The notes under the pieces are model-generated. The model did not search any database. It was not told the DNA's origin and saw only the letters and a program-made list of their open reading frames with translations. From Paludibacterium sp. B53371 (GTDB taxonomy: Bacteria > Pseudomonadota > Gammaproteobacteria > Burkholderiales > Chromobacteriaceae): a stretch of 64,000 nucleotides of DNA. Position numbers and translations under genes: made by a program. The DNA is taken from the NCBI RefSeq assembly GCF_018802765.1, contig NZ_CP069163.1, positions 2,242,311 through 2,306,310 on the forward strand, in the 5' to 3' direction. Each line of letters opens with the position of its first letter. The first letter of the stretch is position 1. Below, piece by piece: positions 34,020-44,597 of this stretch.

Positions 34020-35701
34020 AAAACCGCCTGATCCCGATCGGCACCGCCTTGCTGCTGCTGGCTGCACCGCTGGCACAGGCCGGCGAGGCCATCAGCGGCG
34101 AGGTCAAACGCCAGCCGCTGAACATTCCGGCCATCACCATGTTCTTCATTTTCGTGCTGGCCACCCTGGGCATCACTTACTGGGCGGCACGACGCACCCG
34201 CTCCGCCAAGGATTTCTACGCAGCCGGAGGCGGCATCACCGGTCTGCAAAACGGTCTGGCGATTGCCGGCGACTATATGTCGGCAGCGTCCTTTCTCGGT
34301 ATTTCCGCCATGGTGTACGAAAAGGGCTATGACGGCCTGATCTACTCCATGGGCTTCCTGGTCGGCTGGCCGATCATTCTGTTCCTGATTGCCGAACGCC
34401 TGCGCAACCTCGGCAAATACACCTTTGCCGACGTGGCCTCCTACCGCCTGAGCCAGACCCCGGTGCGCAGTTTCGCCGCACTGGGCACGCTGGTGGTGGT
34501 GGCGGTTTATCTGATTGCCCAGATGGTCGGTGCCGGCAAGCTGATTCAGCTGCTGTTCGGCATGAACTACACCTCGGCCGTGCTGCTGGTCGGCATCCTG
34601 ATGGTGCTGTACGTCACTTTCGGCGGCATGCTGGCGACCACCTGGGTACAGATCGTCAAGGCGGTGATGCTGCTGTGTGGCGCCACCTTCATGGCCCTCA
34701 TGGTGCTGCAGCACGCCGGCTTCAGCTTCGAAACCCTGTTCCAGCAGGCCACCGCCGTCCACAGCAAGCACCTGGCGATCATGTCCCCGGGCGGTCTGGT
34801 TTCCAACCCGATTGACGCCATCTCGCTCGGCATGGCGCTGATGTTGGGTACCGCCGGTCTGCCGCACATCCTGATGCGCTTCTTCACCGTGGCCGATGCC
34901 CGCGCTGCACGCAAATCGGTGTTTTACGCCACCGGGTTCATCGGTTACTTCTACATCCTGACCTTCATCATCGGCTTTGGCGCCATCATGCTGGTGCTCA
35001 ACCAGCCGGGCATGATGGAAACCGTGATCAAGGAGGGCAAGCCCGTCACCCAGCTGATCGGTGGCAACAATATGGCCGCCATCCACCTGGCCGATGCCGT
35101 CGGCGGCAATCTGTTCCTCGGCTTCATCTCGGCCGTGGCCTTCGCCACGATCCTGGCGGTGGTTTCCGGTCTGGCACTGTCCGGCGCCTCGGCGGTGTCG
35201 CACGACATCTACGCGTCGATCATCAAGAAGGGACAGGCCAATGAGGCCGATGAAATCCGCGTTTCCAAGATCACCACGGTGATCCTGGGGCTGGTCGCCA
35301 TCGTCCTGGGCATCGCCTTCGAGAAGCAGAACATCGCCTTCATGGTCGGCCTGGCCTTCTCGATCGCCGCTTCGGCCAACTTCCCGGTGCTGTTCCTGTC
35401 GATGTTCTGGCGCGGCCTGACCACGCGTGGTGCCGTCGTCGGCGGTCTGGTCGGCCTGATCTGTGCCGTCGGCCTGATCATTGTCGGCCCGACGGTCTGG
35501 GTGGATGTGCTCAAGCACAAGGAAGCCCTGTTCCCGTACAAGAACCCGGCCCTGTTCTCGATGACCCTGGCCTTCCTGACCACCTGGCTGTTCTCGATTA
35601 CCGACAGCTCGGCCCAGGCAGAAAAGGAAAAGGCCGAATTTGACGCCCAGTTTGTCCGTGCCATGACCGGCATCGGTGCCAGCGGCGCATCCAAGCATTA
35701 A
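34016..35701 (+). CDS. actP: Acetate/cation symporter ActP
   Basis: This 561-aa sodium:solute symporter has a cleavable signal-like N-terminus ([22 protein letters not shown]) typical of ActP and 13-14 helices. Signature stretches are [50 protein letters not shown] and [16 protein letters not shown]. It imports acetate and short monocarboxylates for Acs. It is coupled to the DUF485 gene. Confidence 0.95.
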   Translation: MKNRLIPIGTALLLLAAPLAQAGEAISGEVKRQPLNIPAITMFFIFVLATLGITYWAARRTRSAKDFYAAGGGITGLQNGLAIAGDYMSAASFLGISAMVYEKGYDGLIYSMGFLVGWPIILFLIAERLRNLGKYTFADVASYRLSQTPVRSFAALGTLVVVAVYLIAQMVGAGKLIQLLFGMNYTSAVLLVGILMVLYVTFGGMLATTWVQIVKAVMLLCGATFMALMVLQHAGFSFETLFQQATAVHSKHLAIMSPGGLVSNPIDAISLGMALMLGTAGLPHILMRFFTVADARAARKSVFYATGFIGYFYILTFIIGFGAIMLVLNQPGMMETVIKEGKPVTQLIGGNNMAAIHLADAVGGNLFLGFISAVAFATILAVVSGLALSGASAVSHDIYASIIKKGQANEADEIRVSKITTVILGLVAIVLGIAFEKQNIAFMVGLAFSIAASANFPVLFLSMFWRGLTTRGAVVGGLVGLICAVGLIIVGPTVWVDVLKHKEALFPYKNPALFSMTLAFLTTWLFSITDSSAQAEKEKAEFDAQFVRAMTGIGASGASKH

Positions 35702-35710
35702 GACGCAACA

Positions 35711-35733
35711 GCGCCGCCCGGTTCGGGCGGCGC
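35711..35733 (+). terminator. GC hairpin between actP and acs
   Basis: GCGCCGCCCG and CGGGCGGCGC form a 10-bp stem with a 3-base loop, without a T run. It is more likely a partial attenuator or 3'-end stabiliser than a full stop, as acs follows 32 bases later. Confidence 0.45.
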
Positions 35734-35764
35734 GCATTTGAATGGCTTTATCAAGGAGAAATTC

Positions 35765-37732
35765 ATGTCCGCCCTGGAATCCATCCTCAAGGAAACCCGC
35801 AGCTTTCCCCCGTCCGACGATTTCCGCCAGAAGGCGGCCATCCCGGGCATGGAGGCCTACAATGCCTTGTGTGATCAGGCCAACGACCAATACCAGTCTT
35901 TCTGGGGCGACCTGGCACGCGAGCTCCTGACCTGGAAAAAACCGTTCACCCGGGTACTGGACGAAAGCCAGGCCCCCTTCTTCAAGTGGTTTGACGACGG
36001 CGTGCTGAACGTGTCGTACAACTGCCTGGACCGTCATCTGGCCAGCAGCGGCAACAAGACCGCGCTGATCTTCGAAGCCGATGATGGCGCCGTCAGCAAG
36101 GTGAGTTACAACGAACTGCATCAGCGCGTCTGCCAGTTCGCCAACGGCCTCAAGCACCTTGGCGTCACCAAGGGTGACCGCGTGGTGATCTATATGCCGA
36201 TGGTGGTGGAAGCCATCGTGGCCATGCAGGCCTGCGCCCGGATCGGCGCCATCCACTCGGTGGTGTTCGGCGGCTTCTCCGCCGGTGCCTTGCGCGATCG
36301 CGTACAGGACGCCGGGGCCAAGGTGGTGATTACCGCCAACGAAGGTCTGCGCGGCGGCAAGACCGTCCCGCTCAAGGCCACGACCGATGAAGCCATCGCC
36401 ATGGGCGGTTGCGAGAGCATCCAGCATGTCGTGGTTTACCAGCGCACCCCCGCTCAGCCCGCCAGCTGGAGCGAAGGCCGCGATGTCTGGTGGCACCAGC
36501 TGGTCGCCAGTCAGCCGGTACAGTGCGAACCGGAATGGATGAACGCCGAAGACCCGCTGTTCATCCTCTATACCTCGGGCTCCACCGGCAAACCCAAGGG
36601 TATCCAGCACTCCAGCGCCGGCTACCTGCTCGGCGCCATCAACAGCTTCCGCTGGGTCTTCGACTACAAGCCGAACGACGTTTACTGGTGCACCGCCGAT
36701 GTCGGCTGGATCACCGGTCACTCCTACATCTGCTACGGCCCGCTCGGCATCGGTGCCACCCAGGTCATCTTCGAAGGGGTGCCGACCTATCCGGATGCCA
36801 ACCGCTTCTGGCGCATGATCGAACAACACAAGGTCACGCTGTTCTATACCGCGCCGACCGCCATCCGCTCGCTGATCAAGCTCGGTGCCGAGGCACCCAA
36901 GCAGTTCGACCTGTCCTCGCTGCGGCTGTTGGGCACGGTGGGCGAACCGATCAACCCGGAAGCCTGGATGTGGTACTACGAAGTGGTCGGCGGTGGCCGC
37001 TGCCCGATCGTCGACACATGGTGGCAGACCGAAACCGGTTCGGCCATGATCGCCCCGATGCCTGGCGCCGTGGCGACCAAACCGGGTTCTTGCACCTTGC
37101 CGCTGCCGGGCATCATGGCCGACATCGTGGATGAGTCCGGCGCACCGGTCGAGGCCGGCAAGGGGGGCTTCCTGGTGATCAAGCGCCCCTTCCCCAGCCT
37201 GGTCCGCACGATCTGGGGCGACGCCGATCGCTTCAAAAAGACCTACTTCCCGGAAGAGTTCGACGGCAAATACTATCTGGCGGGTGACTCTGCCCACCGC
37301 GATGAAAATGGCTACTTCTGGATCATGGGCCGGATCGATGACGTCCTGAACGTTTCCGGTCACCGCCTGGGGACCATGGAGATCGAATCGGCGCTGGTGG
37401 CCAACCCGCTGGTGGCCGAAGCCGCCGTGGTCGGCAAGCCGCACGAGATCAAGGGGGAAGCCGTGGTGGCCTTTGTGGTCTTGAAGGGACCCCGACCGCA
37501 GGGGGACGAGGCCAAGAAGGTGGCCGACAACCTCAAGCAATGGGTGGCGCACGAGATCGGCAAGATTGCCCAGCCGGATGAAATCCGCTTCGGCGAGAAC
37601 CTGCCCAAGACCCGTTCCGGCAAGATCATGCGCCGTCTGCTGCGTTCGCTGGCACGCGGCGAGGAGATCACCCAGGACGTGTCGACGCTGGAAAATCCGC
37701 AGATCCTGCAACAACTGCAGCAATCGGCCTGA
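35765..37732 (+). CDS. acs: Acetyl-CoA synthetase
   Basis: This 655-aa AMP-forming ligase converts acetate, ATP and CoA to acetyl-CoA. The P-loop-like motif [22 protein letters not shown], the hinge region [20 protein letters not shown] and the C-terminal acetylation-site motif [11 protein letters not shown], whose Lys is the known regulatory lysine, are all present. AAGGAGAAATTC precedes the ATG at 35765. Together with actP it forms an acetate scavenging module. Confidence 0.96.
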   Translation: MSALESILKETRSFPPSDDFRQKAAIPGMEAYNALCDQANDQYQSFWGDLARELLTWKKPFTRVLDESQAPFFKWFDDGVLNVSYNCLDRHLASSGNKTALIFEADDGAVSKVSYNELHQRVCQFANGLKHLGVTKGDRVVIYMPMVVEAIVAMQACARIGAIHSVVFGGFSAGALRDRVQDAGAKVVITANEGLRGGKTVPLKATTDEAIAMGGCESIQHVVVYQRTPAQPASWSEGRDVWWHQLVASQPVQCEPEWMNAEDPLFILYTSGSTGKPKGIQHSSAGYLLGAINSFRWVFDYKPNDVYWCTADVGWITGHSYICYGPLGIGATQVIFEGVPTYPDANRFWRMIEQHKVTLFYTAPTAIRSLIKLGAEAPKQFDLSSLRLLGTVGEPINPEAWMWYYEVVGGGRCPIVDTWWQTETGSAMIAPMPGAVATKPGSCTLPLPGIMADIVDESGAPVEAGKGGFLVIKRPFPSLVRTIWGDADRFKKTYFPEEFDGKYYLAGDSAHRDENGYFWIMGRIDDVLNVSGHRLGTMEIESALVANPLVAEAAVVGKPHEIKGEAVVAFVVLKGPRPQGDEAKKVADNLKQWVAHEIGKIAQPDEIRFGENLPKTRSGKIMRRLLRSLARGEEITQDVSTLENPQILQQLQQSA

Positions 37733-37803
37733 TCGGCTCAAACCGGCAGGATGGCGCCCGGCAGAGACCGGGCGCGGCATAAAACCATGCAGCACAAATC
37801 TTA

Positions 37804-37829
37804 ACGCCCGGCATGTGCCGGGCGTTTTT
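37804..37829. terminator. Terminator between acs and HAF-repeat gene 1
   Basis: ACGCCCGGCA (37804-37813) pairs with TGCCGGGCGT (37816-37825), followed by T5 counting the last stem base. A second hairpin (GCGCCCGG/CCGGGCGC, about 37754-37776) precedes it. Confidence 0.85.
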
Positions 37830-37857
37830 CATGCGACTACCTCACGAGCAAGACAGC

Positions 37858-39078
37858 TTATCGTGCCAAAGCAAAGACGTGCTGCACGCCCTGGCCATCG
37901 ACCAGATTGCCGGAAATCAGATCACCACTGGAGGACAGCTGGGTCAGATAGGCATCCCTGACGCCACCCTGGTCAGCATAGGCCGCATTCAGGGTATCGG
38001 TCAGGTCAACCAGCTGGCCGTTTGCAACATAGTAAAAGGCATGGCGGTGGCCATCCTTCTCGAAATCACCCACGATGACGCCACCATTCGCCGACATGGC
38101 CGCCGGATGAAAGTCGCCGGCGCCAGGCAGGGTGCCCAGATCGTTCATGCCGTTCTGGGTGTAGACAAACACATGGTCTTTGCCGACGGCAGGCGCGGAA
38201 TAACCCATGATCACGTTCCCATTATCGGACATGGCCACCACCGTGGCCTCCTTGCCGCCCAGCGTCCCCAGATCCTGCATGCCACGACCGTCGACATAGC
38301 GGAAAGCGCGATGGTTGGATGTATTGCCTGCCACGACAGAACCGCTGGTCGACACTGCAACCGGACGCACACTGTGGTTATTGAGGGTGCCCAGATCCTT
38401 CATGCCAATTGCATTGTTATACAGGAAGGCATGACCGGTCGTGGTGTAGCCGTCGGATACCCCCGCCACCCAGTCACCAGACGAGGAAACAGCCGTCGCT
38501 TCCGAAGTTGCCCCGCCCAGGGTGCCGATATCCTTGACAGTGCCACCCAGGCTCCAAATGAAGGCATGCTGGCTGCCACCCAAACCAACGCGGCCGACGA
38601 TTTGCTGACCGGAAGGCGAAGCCGCATTGGCAAAGGTCACATTGTTGCCACCATCCAGCTGTTGAAACTTGCCGGAGATGATATCCAGACGATAAGCATG
38701 CGTCATGCGATCATCGAAAGCGGAAACCATATTGCCTTGCAGCGAGCTGCCATTTCGCGCCATGGACTGCACCGAATAGTGGTAGTCCTTCTTGCCCATG
38801 ATGTCGACGTTGCGATCTTCCGTCACCAGCATCACATCATTCGGCAGCGACTTGTCGGCCGGGGTCTGTACCACGCTGGCCAGCCAGCGACCGTCCGGGC
38901 CGCGGGTGACCGGGCCTTCGCTGAACACGGTCCCGTTATCGGAAACGAAGTCGTACAGGAAATCAAAGCCACCGGCACTGGCGGTAACCGGTTGATGGCT
39001 CTGTGCCAGAGCCGGCAGCGACATGGCGGCCAGGGCCCCCATGACCAGGGTACGGGTAAAATGCTGTTGCAAATGCAT
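37858..39078 (-). CDS. Secreted HAF-repeat protein 1
   Basis: The 406-aa product has a signal peptide (MHLQQHFTRTLVMGALAAMS..., cleavage after ALAQ). The mature chain is built from about six repeats of roughly 40-50 residues around the pattern G-HAF-(L/I/Y)-x-G-x-x-DLGTLGG (for example QHAFIWSLGG, GHAFLYNN, HRAFRYVDG, DHVFVYTQNG, RHAFYYVANG). These HAF repeats are found in extracellular proteins and probably form a beta-propeller. The function is unknown. The ATG at 39078 follows GGAGAGACTC. A paralogue lies immediately upstream. Confidence 0.85.
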   Translation of the reverse strand: MHLQQHFTRTLVMGALAAMSLPALAQSHQPVTASAGGFDFLYDFVSDNGTVFSEGPVTRGPDGRWLASVVQTPADKSLPNDVMLVTEDRNVDIMGKKDYHYSVQSMARNGSSLQGNMVSAFDDRMTHAYRLDIISGKFQQLDGGNNVTFANAASPSGQQIVGRVGLGGSQHAFIWSLGGTVKDIGTLGGATSEATAVSSSGDWVAGVSDGYTTTGHAFLYNNAIGMKDLGTLNNHSVRPVAVSTSGSVVAGNTSNHRAFRYVDGRGMQDLGTLGGKEATVVAMSDNGNVIMGYSAPAVGKDHVFVYTQNGMNDLGTLPGAGDFHPAAMSANGGVIVGDFEKDGHRHAFYYVANGQLVDLTDTLNAAYADQGGVRDAYLTQLSSSGDLISGNLVDGQGVQHVFALAR

Positions 39079-39197
39079 GAGTCTCTCCATTAAACGCCAC
39101 AAAGGAAGAAGCATTGTTTACGACATGGCTGTCGGCCAATATAAGCAAGATCCGAAAGGCCTCTCTGACTCAAGGCGCTCGTCAGCACCCAATACAA

Positions 39198-39229
39198 CGC
39201 CCCCGCCAACCTGCAGATTGGCGGGGGCG
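39198..39229 (-). terminator. Hairpin after HAF-repeat gene 2
   Basis: CGCCCCCGCCAA (39198-39209) pairs perfectly with TTGGCGGGGGCG (39218-39229). The T run on the minus strand is poor (GTTGTATTG), so some read-through into HAF gene 1 is possible. Confidence 0.65.
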
Positions 39230-39250
39230 CAAAACGGTCAGACAACCGGA

Positions 39251-40492
39251 TTACAACAGAATGGCAAAGGCGTGCTGTACACCTTGCTGATCGGTGAAGT
39301 CGCCCGAGACAACGTGACCATCGGCCGACAGTGCCGTGAATCGGGACTGGACAACACCATCGTTAGCGAAGGTCCGTGCCAGATCCGCATTCATGTCCAC
39401 CAGACCGGTGGCGGCGCTGTAGTAGAAAGCGTGGGGCTGCTGATTCACCTGCACAGCACCGATGACCACCTTGCCATCATCCGACATGGCCGCCGGGCGG
39501 AAATCCTGCGCCCCGGGCAGTGTGCCGAGGTCTTCCATCACCTGGTTGAAGAGGAAGACATGATCAAAACCGGTTGCCGGGGCGGAATAGCCCATCACCG
39601 TCTTGCCATCACGCGACATGGCCACCGTCACGGCATAGCGACCGCCGAGCGTGCCCAGGTTTCGCCAGCCCAGCCCCTTGACATAAACAACCGACTGCGA
39701 AGCGGTGCCGGCATCATAAGTCGCCGCCACCACCTGACCACCGTCCGACACGGCAACCGGACGGACCGCGGCGTTACCGGGCGAGCCGAGATCCTGAATT
39801 TGCTTGCTGTTGACGCTATCGAACAGGAAAGCGTGGCCGCTGAAAGTACTGCCGTCCGCTTCACCGGCAATATAGTCGCCGCGACGGGAAATGGCGGTCG
39901 CTTGCGAACGCCCGCCCAGGCTGCCGATCAGGTCCAGCCCGGTACTGCCGCAGCCCCAGGCAAAGGCACGCTGCTGGTCGCCGGTACCCACACCGCCTAC
40001 CACGACGTCGCCATTGAGCGAGCTGGCATTGACCACACTGACATCACCAGCGTCCGGCGCCATCTGGTATTGCCCTTTCTGGGCATCACTTATGCAGAAT
40101 GCATGAGCCTGGTCCGGCAACCAGGTCGGTGCCAGATTACCGATCAGCTTGCTGCCATCCTGAGCGATGGCACTCAGGTGAATGTTGACCGGCTCATGGT
40201 TAGGCGTATCGCCTTCGATACCACGTGTCCAGCCCTCATTCCCCTCCTTGCCCCCCACCAGCAAGGCGGTCTGGGGGGTCATCGCCGCTTGTTTCATGGT
40301 CCGTTGCAGGCCGCCGCTCCAGAACTGGCTGCCCACATGCGCAACCGGACCAGCCGCAAAGCCATTCACATCATTCGAGGCCTGGTTATAGAGTACGTGA
40401 ACGATCACCGGGCTTTGTGCCATGACCGGCATGGTCAGGCAGGCCAGTGCACCGGCAATCAGAGAGCGAGACAACTGAAGAGGCAGACGCAT
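39251..40492 (-). CDS. Secreted HAF-repeat protein 2
   Basis: This 413-aa paralogue of the preceding protein has a signal peptide (MRLPLQLSRSLIAGALACLT..., cleavage after VMAQ) and the same repeat pattern (GHAFLFDS, DHVFLFNQ, PHAFYYSAATG, each followed by DLGTLGG-like or DLGS segments). VMGYSAPATGFDHVFLF matches VIMGYSAPAVGKDHVFVY of gene 1 closely. Two Cys residues in the middle (FAWGCG, HAFCISD) could pair. ATGGAG lies before the ATG exactly as in gene 1, so the duplication included the leader. It is divergent from the AraC regulator. Confidence 0.85.
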   Translation of the reverse strand: MRLPLQLSRSLIAGALACLTMPVMAQSPVIVHVLYNQASNDVNGFAAGPVAHVGSQFWSGGLQRTMKQAAMTPQTALLVGGKEGNEGWTRGIEGDTPNHEPVNIHLSAIAQDGSKLIGNLAPTWLPDQAHAFCISDAQKGQYQMAPDAGDVSVVNASSLNGDVVVGGVGTGDQQRAFAWGCGSTGLDLIGSLGGRSQATAISRRGDYIAGEADGSTFSGHAFLFDSVNSKQIQDLGSPGNAAVRPVAVSDGGQVVAATYDAGTASQSVVYVKGLGWRNLGTLGGRYAVTVAMSRDGKTVMGYSAPATGFDHVFLFNQVMEDLGTLPGAQDFRPAAMSDDGKVVIGAVQVNQQPHAFYYSAATGLVDMNADLARTFANDGVVQSRFTALSADGHVVSGDFTDQQGVQHAFAILL

Positions 40493-40673
40493 CCAAAACT
40501 CCATTGAGAGGGTTAAAAACCGGAGAGGCGATGCTCTCGCACACAATGGGTGCCAAAAATCGGATGAGTACGAAAGGAAACACTGACGTCGCAGGAAAAA
40601 GCAGGCAAATGACCTGTCGGCAGATCAGGACATTCTGACAATAAACTGGCATAGTGACGGCCAGGAGATCTCC

Positions 40674-41540
40674 ATGACCGAACAACGCGCCCAGGCGTAT
40701 GCCCGGCGCTTCAACCGGGTGTTTGATTACATCGACCAACATCTGGATGAAGACCTTTCGCTGGAACGGCTCAGCCAGGTGGCCAATTTTTCCAAATACC
40801 ATTTCCAGCGCCAGTTCACCGACTACTGCGGCATCAGCGTCAGTCGCTATATTCAGCTGATGCGTATGAAGCGTGCTTCATTCCGCCTGGCATTCAACCC
40901 GCTGGAACGCATCATCGACATTGCGCTGGAGAGTGGTTTCGAGAACCCGGAGTCGTTTACCCGTGCCTTCAAGCAACTGTTCGGACAAACGCCCAGTGCC
41001 TTTCGCCGCAAGCCGGACTGGGAGGCCTGGGCGCGTCGCTACCAGCAACACAAGCGGCAGCGTCCGCTGAACCGGGAGGTTGACATCGTCGACTTTCCCC
41101 AAACGGCGGTGGCCATCCTGCCCCACCGTGGCGCCCCCTCTCTGATCCCGAACACAGTACGGCGCTTTATCGACTGGCGACGGGAAAGCGGCCTGTCTCC
41201 GCTGGAGAGCAGCCAGACCTTCGGCATTGCCCATGACAACCCCGAGACCACCGCGCCGGAAGCCTTTCGCTTCGATGTCGCCGGCTCGGTCCTGGCGCCG
41301 GTGCCGGCCAATGAGCAAGGGGTGGTCAACGGCGTGATTGTCGCCGGGCGCTGTGCCCGCTTGCGCCATCATGGCAGCCATGACCATCTGGGGGAGTCCG
41401 TGCTGTACCTGTATCGTGAATGGCTGCCACACAGCGGCGAAGAATTGCGCGATTTCCCGCTGTTTTTCCACTACCTCAGTCTGCTGGTCCATACCCCGGA
41501 GCACCAGTTGCAAACCGATATCTATCTGCCGCTGAAATAA
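40674..41540 (+). CDS. AraC-family regulator with GyrI-like effector domain
   Basis: The 288-aa product has an N-terminal double helix-turn-helix (about 12-112: LSLERLSQVANFSKYHFQRQF and IIDIALESGFENPESFTRAFKQLFGQTPSAFR) and a C-terminal GyrI-like small-molecule-binding domain (about 128-288). This Rob/SoxS-like layout usually senses amphipathic drugs or metabolites. AGGAGATCTCC precedes the ATG. Placed divergent to HAF gene 2, it may regulate the HAF pair. Confidence 0.92.
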   Translation: MTEQRAQAYARRFNRVFDYIDQHLDEDLSLERLSQVANFSKYHFQRQFTDYCGISVSRYIQLMRMKRASFRLAFNPLERIIDIALESGFENPESFTRAFKQLFGQTPSAFRRKPDWEAWARRYQQHKRQRPLNREVDIVDFPQTAVAILPHRGAPSLIPNTVRRFIDWRRESGLSPLESSQTFGIAHDNPETTAPEAFRFDVAGSVLAPVPANEQGVVNGVIVAGRCARLRHHGSHDHLGESVLYLYREWLPHSGEELRDFPLFFHYLSLLVHTPEHQLQTDIYLPLK

Positions 41541-41621
41541 GCCGCCCTGCCTGCAGTGCGGTTGAAGCCACCGGCAGATCATCGGATAATGAGGCCCTTT
41601 CAGCCGCCTGCCATCCGCCGC

Positions 41622-42308
41622 ATGTCCCGACCCGTCATCCCGCTCGTCAGCGCAGAAGCCATTGATGCCATCCTGCCGCAAACCCAGTGCCGCCAATGCA
41701 CCTATCAAGGCTGCCGGCCCTACGCAGAAGCCATTGCCCGCGGCGAGGCCGACATCAACCGCTGCCCGCCCGGTGGCGAAGAAGGCATCCGCAGGTTATC
41801 GGCACTGACCGGCAAGCCTTATCTCGGCTTTGCACCGGATGCGCCCCAGCCCAGGCCGCGTGCCCTGGCGGTGATCGATGAAGAAAACTGTATCGGCTGT
41901 ACCCTGTGCATTCAGGCCTGTCCGGTCGATGCGATTCTGGGGGCTGCCAAGCAGATGCATACCGTGATCGGGGACGAGTGCACCGGCTGTGAACTGTGTG
42001 TGGCACCCTGCCCGGTCGACGCCATCAGCATGGTGCCGCTGCAACCGCTGACCATGGGACTGAGCGCCGCCCAGTCGCAGCATGCGCGGCAACGCTACCT
42101 GCAAAGAGAGGCCCGGCAGGCACGCGACCGGGCCGAGAAGGCAGCCCGGCTGGCCGCCCGTCAGACCGCGCCGGCGACAAGCCCGGACGCCCCGGCAGCG
42201 CCCGTGGCGGCCAACACCCTCGACGAGCAGAAAAAGGCCGTGATTGCGGCCGCCATGCGTCGAGCGGCCGAACTGCAGGCGGCCCGCAAGGCCGGGGACA
42301 AATCATGA
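41622..42308 (+). CDS. rsxB: RsxB/RnfB-like ferredoxin
   Basis: The 228-aa product has an N-terminal Fe-S domain ([21 protein letters not shown]...C) and two [4Fe-4S] ferredoxin motifs ([15 protein letters not shown] and [15 protein letters not shown]), then an Ala/Arg-rich tail. It matches RsxB of the Rsx/Rnf electron-transport complex but lacks the N-terminal membrane helix of E. coli RsxB. No rsxA, C, D, G or E is nearby. The start is uncertain: frames open upstream from 41556 and an ATG lies at 41589, but 41622 fits the homology. It overlaps nth by 4 bases. Confidence 0.82.
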   Translation: MSRPVIPLVSAEAIDAILPQTQCRQCTYQGCRPYAEAIARGEADINRCPPGGEEGIRRLSALTGKPYLGFAPDAPQPRPRALAVIDEENCIGCTLCIQACPVDAILGAAKQMHTVIGDECTGCELCVAPCPVDAISMVPLQPLTMGLSAAQSQHARQRYLQREARQARDRAEKAARLAARQTAPATSPDAPAAPVAANTLDEQKKAVIAAAMRRAAELQAARKAGDKS

Positions 42309-42937
42309 ACAGCGCCAAACGTCTGGAGATCTTTCGCCGCTTCGCCGCCGAGACGGCCAAGCCGACCACCGAGCTGAATTACCGCAACCCGTTCGAATTG
42401 CTGATCGCGGTACTGCTGTCGGCCCAGGCGACCGACGTCAGTGTCAACAAGGCCACCGTCGGTCTGTTTGCCGCGGCCCCGACGCCCGAGGCCATGCTGG
42501 CGCTGGGCGAGGCCGGCGTCATCGAGCACATCCAGACCATCGGGCTGTTCCGCAGCAAGGCGCGCCATATCATGGCCACCTGCCACCTGCTGCTGGAGAA
42601 GCACGGCGGCCAGGTACCGGACCAGCGTGCCGCGCTGGAAGCCTTGCCCGGCGTGGGCCGCAAAACGGCCAATGTGGTGCTCAACACCGCGTTCGGCCAG
42701 CCAACCATCGCAGTCGACACGCATATCTTCCGCGTGGCCAATCGCACCGGCATCGCGCCGGGCAAGGATGTCCGCGCCGTCGAGGACGGCCTGATGCGCA
42801 AAGTGCCCAGAGAATACCGCCTGGATGCCCATCACTGGCTGATTCTGCACGGACGCTATGTCTGCAAGGCACGCAAACCCCTGTGCCAGCGCTGCCTGAT
42901 CGCCGATCTCTGCGAATATTCTGCAAAAACGGTATGA
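42305..42937 (+). CDS. nth: Endonuclease III
   Basis: This 210-aa DNA glycosylase/AP lyase removes oxidised pyrimidines. The helix-hairpin-helix motif [18 protein letters not shown] contains the catalytic Lys, followed by [13 protein letters not shown] with the catalytic Asp, and the C-terminal [4Fe-4S] Cys set [17 protein letters not shown]. The start overlaps the rsxB stop (ATGA). The pairing with rsxB is the same as in the rsx-nth operon of enterobacteria. Confidence 0.97.
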   Translation: MNSAKRLEIFRRFAAETAKPTTELNYRNPFELLIAVLLSAQATDVSVNKATVGLFAAAPTPEAMLALGEAGVIEHIQTIGLFRSKARHIMATCHLLLEKHGGQVPDQRAALEALPGVGRKTANVVLNTAFGQPTIAVDTHIFRVANRTGIAPGKDVRAVEDGLMRKVPREYRLDAHHWLILHGRYVCKARKPLCQRCLIADLCEYSAKTV

Positions 42938-43056
42938 TAGCCCGCAGGCAGGTCTGTTTTCGGAACAATCCTGCTTGAAAACTGTCTTTCGGCCCCGAAA
43001 TTCAGCCAATATAACAATCTGGTCATATCGACTCCATCAGCCTAAAGGATAGCCTT

Positions 43057-44550
43057 GTGACTGCCCGTGTTCGTCTGTTGTGCACCGCCGCCTTGACGCT
43101 GACTCTGCTGACTGGCTGTGATCAGGTGCGACAATGGTTCCACAAAGAACCGCCTGCGCCGACCGCCCCGGCGGTCATTCCGGCACAGCAGGACGGCAAG
43201 ATCGGCATGCTGTTGCCAGACTTCACCCAGCTGGTCGAGCGCGCCGGACCGGCGGTGGTCAATATCCAGGCTGTGCGCAATGGCCCGGCCGGCGAGGAGG
43301 AAAGCACCGATGCCGGCGGGCAGGATGACCCCTTCTTCGACTTTTTCAAGCGCTTCATGCCCAACCCCTACGATCAGGGCAGTGAAGGCCAGGACCAGCA
43401 AGCGCCATCGGACAGCATCTCGTTTGGCTCGGGCTTTGTCATCAGCCAGGACGGCTACATCATGACCAATGCCCATGTGGTACAGGGTGGCAACCCGATC
43501 AAGGTGGTGATGACCGACAAGCGCGAATTCAAGGCCAAACTGGTGGGCCTGGACAAGCGCACCGATGTGGCCTTGCTCAAGATTGACGCCTCCTCGCTGC
43601 CAGTGGTCAAAGTGGGCGATCCGGACCAGCTCAAGCCGGGCGAATGGGTGGCGGCCATCGGCGCACCGTTCGGCTTCGAAAACTCGGTCACCGCCGGCAT
43701 TGTCTCGGCCAAGGGCCGCAGCCTGCCGGATGAAACCTATGTCCCGTTCATTCAGACCGATGTGGCCATCAACCCGGGCAACTCCGGCGGCCCGCTGTTC
43801 AACCTGCGCGGCGAAGTCGTCGGCATCAACTCGCAGATTTACAGCCGTTCGGGCGGATTCATGGGGATCTCCTTTGCCATCCCGATCAATCTGGCGATGA
43901 ATGTCGCCGATCAAATCAAGGTCAAGGGCAAGGTCAGCCGTGGTCAGCTGGGGGTCAGCATTCAGGAAATGACGCAGGAGCTGGCGCAGTCTTTTGGGCT
44001 GTCACAGCCTCGCGGAGCACTGGTCGTTCGCGTCGAGCCGCAAAGCCCGGCAGCCCGCGCCGGTGTCCACCCGGGGGATGTGATCCTGCAACTGGATGAC
44101 AAGACCATCACCAGCTCGAAGGATCTGCCGCAGGTCGTGGGCAGCATGAAGCCCGGCAGCAAGGTCAAGCTGCGCATCTGGCGCAAAGGCAGCGAAGTGC
44201 AGTTGTTTGCCACGCTGGGCGAGCTCTCCAATGACACGGCCGCGCAACCGGCGACCGAGCCGAACCAGCCGCAGAGCTATCAGTTCGGCAAGCTCGGGCT
44301 GGTGGTCAGCGAAATCCCGCCGGCACAGCTGGCCCAGATCGGCCTGCGCGGCGGTCTGCTGGTGGAAAAGGTCAAGGGGCTGGCGGCCCGTTCGGGACTG
44401 ATGGGCGGAGATGTCATCATCGGCGTCAACCAGACCGAGGTGACCACCATCAAGGGCTTCGAGCAGGCGCTGTCCAGTGCGCACGGCAATATTGCGTTGC
44501 TGGTCCGCCGCATGAGCGACACCTTGTATGTACCGCTGAAACTGAACTGA
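43057..44550 (+). CDS. HtrA/DegQ-type periplasmic serine protease (lipoprotein)
   Basis: The 497-aa product starts with GTG after AAAGGAT. The signal sequence ends in a lipobox (LLTGC, Cys21). The trypsin-like domain carries the triad His140 (TNAHVV), Asp170 (RTDVALL) and Ser243 (GNSGGP). Two PDZ domains follow (about 300-385 and 405-495). HtrA proteases degrade or refold damaged envelope proteins. Lipoprotein anchoring is less usual for DegP/DegQ but occurs in MucD-like relatives. It is monocistronic with a strong terminator. Confidence 0.93.
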   Translation: MTARVRLLCTAALTLTLLTGCDQVRQWFHKEPPAPTAPAVIPAQQDGKIGMLLPDFTQLVERAGPAVVNIQAVRNGPAGEEESTDAGGQDDPFFDFFKRFMPNPYDQGSEGQDQQAPSDSISFGSGFVISQDGYIMTNAHVVQGGNPIKVVMTDKREFKAKLVGLDKRTDVALLKIDASSLPVVKVGDPDQLKPGEWVAAIGAPFGFENSVTAGIVSAKGRSLPDETYVPFIQTDVAINPGNSGGPLFNLRGEVVGINSQIYSRSGGFMGISFAIPINLAMNVADQIKVKGKVSRGQLGVSIQEMTQELAQSFGLSQPRGALVVRVEPQSPAARAGVHPGDVILQLDDKTITSSKDLPQVVGSMKPGSKVKLRIWRKGSEVQLFATLGELSNDTAAQPATEPNQPQSYQFGKLGLVVSEIPPAQLAQIGLRGGLLVEKVKGLAARSGLMGGDVIIGVNQTEVTTIKGFEQALSSAHGNIALLVRRMSDTLYVPLKLN

Positions 44551-44570
44551 TCTGCAGCCTGCCAGGACAA

Positions 44571-44597
44571 GCCCGACCAGACGGTCGGGCTTTTTTT
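44571..44597 (+). terminator. Terminator after the HtrA-type protease gene
   Basis: GCCCGACC (44571-44578) pairs with GGTCGGGC (44583-44590), followed by T7. It touches the stop of the convergent kinase gene. Confidence 0.9.

Noticed and set aside
33950..37795. 1281-codon open frame on the minus strand
   Set aside because: It lies entirely antisense to DUF485-actP-acs, has biased His/Gln/Gly/Asp composition typical of antisense frames in GC-rich DNA, and no ribosome-binding site or family resemblance.
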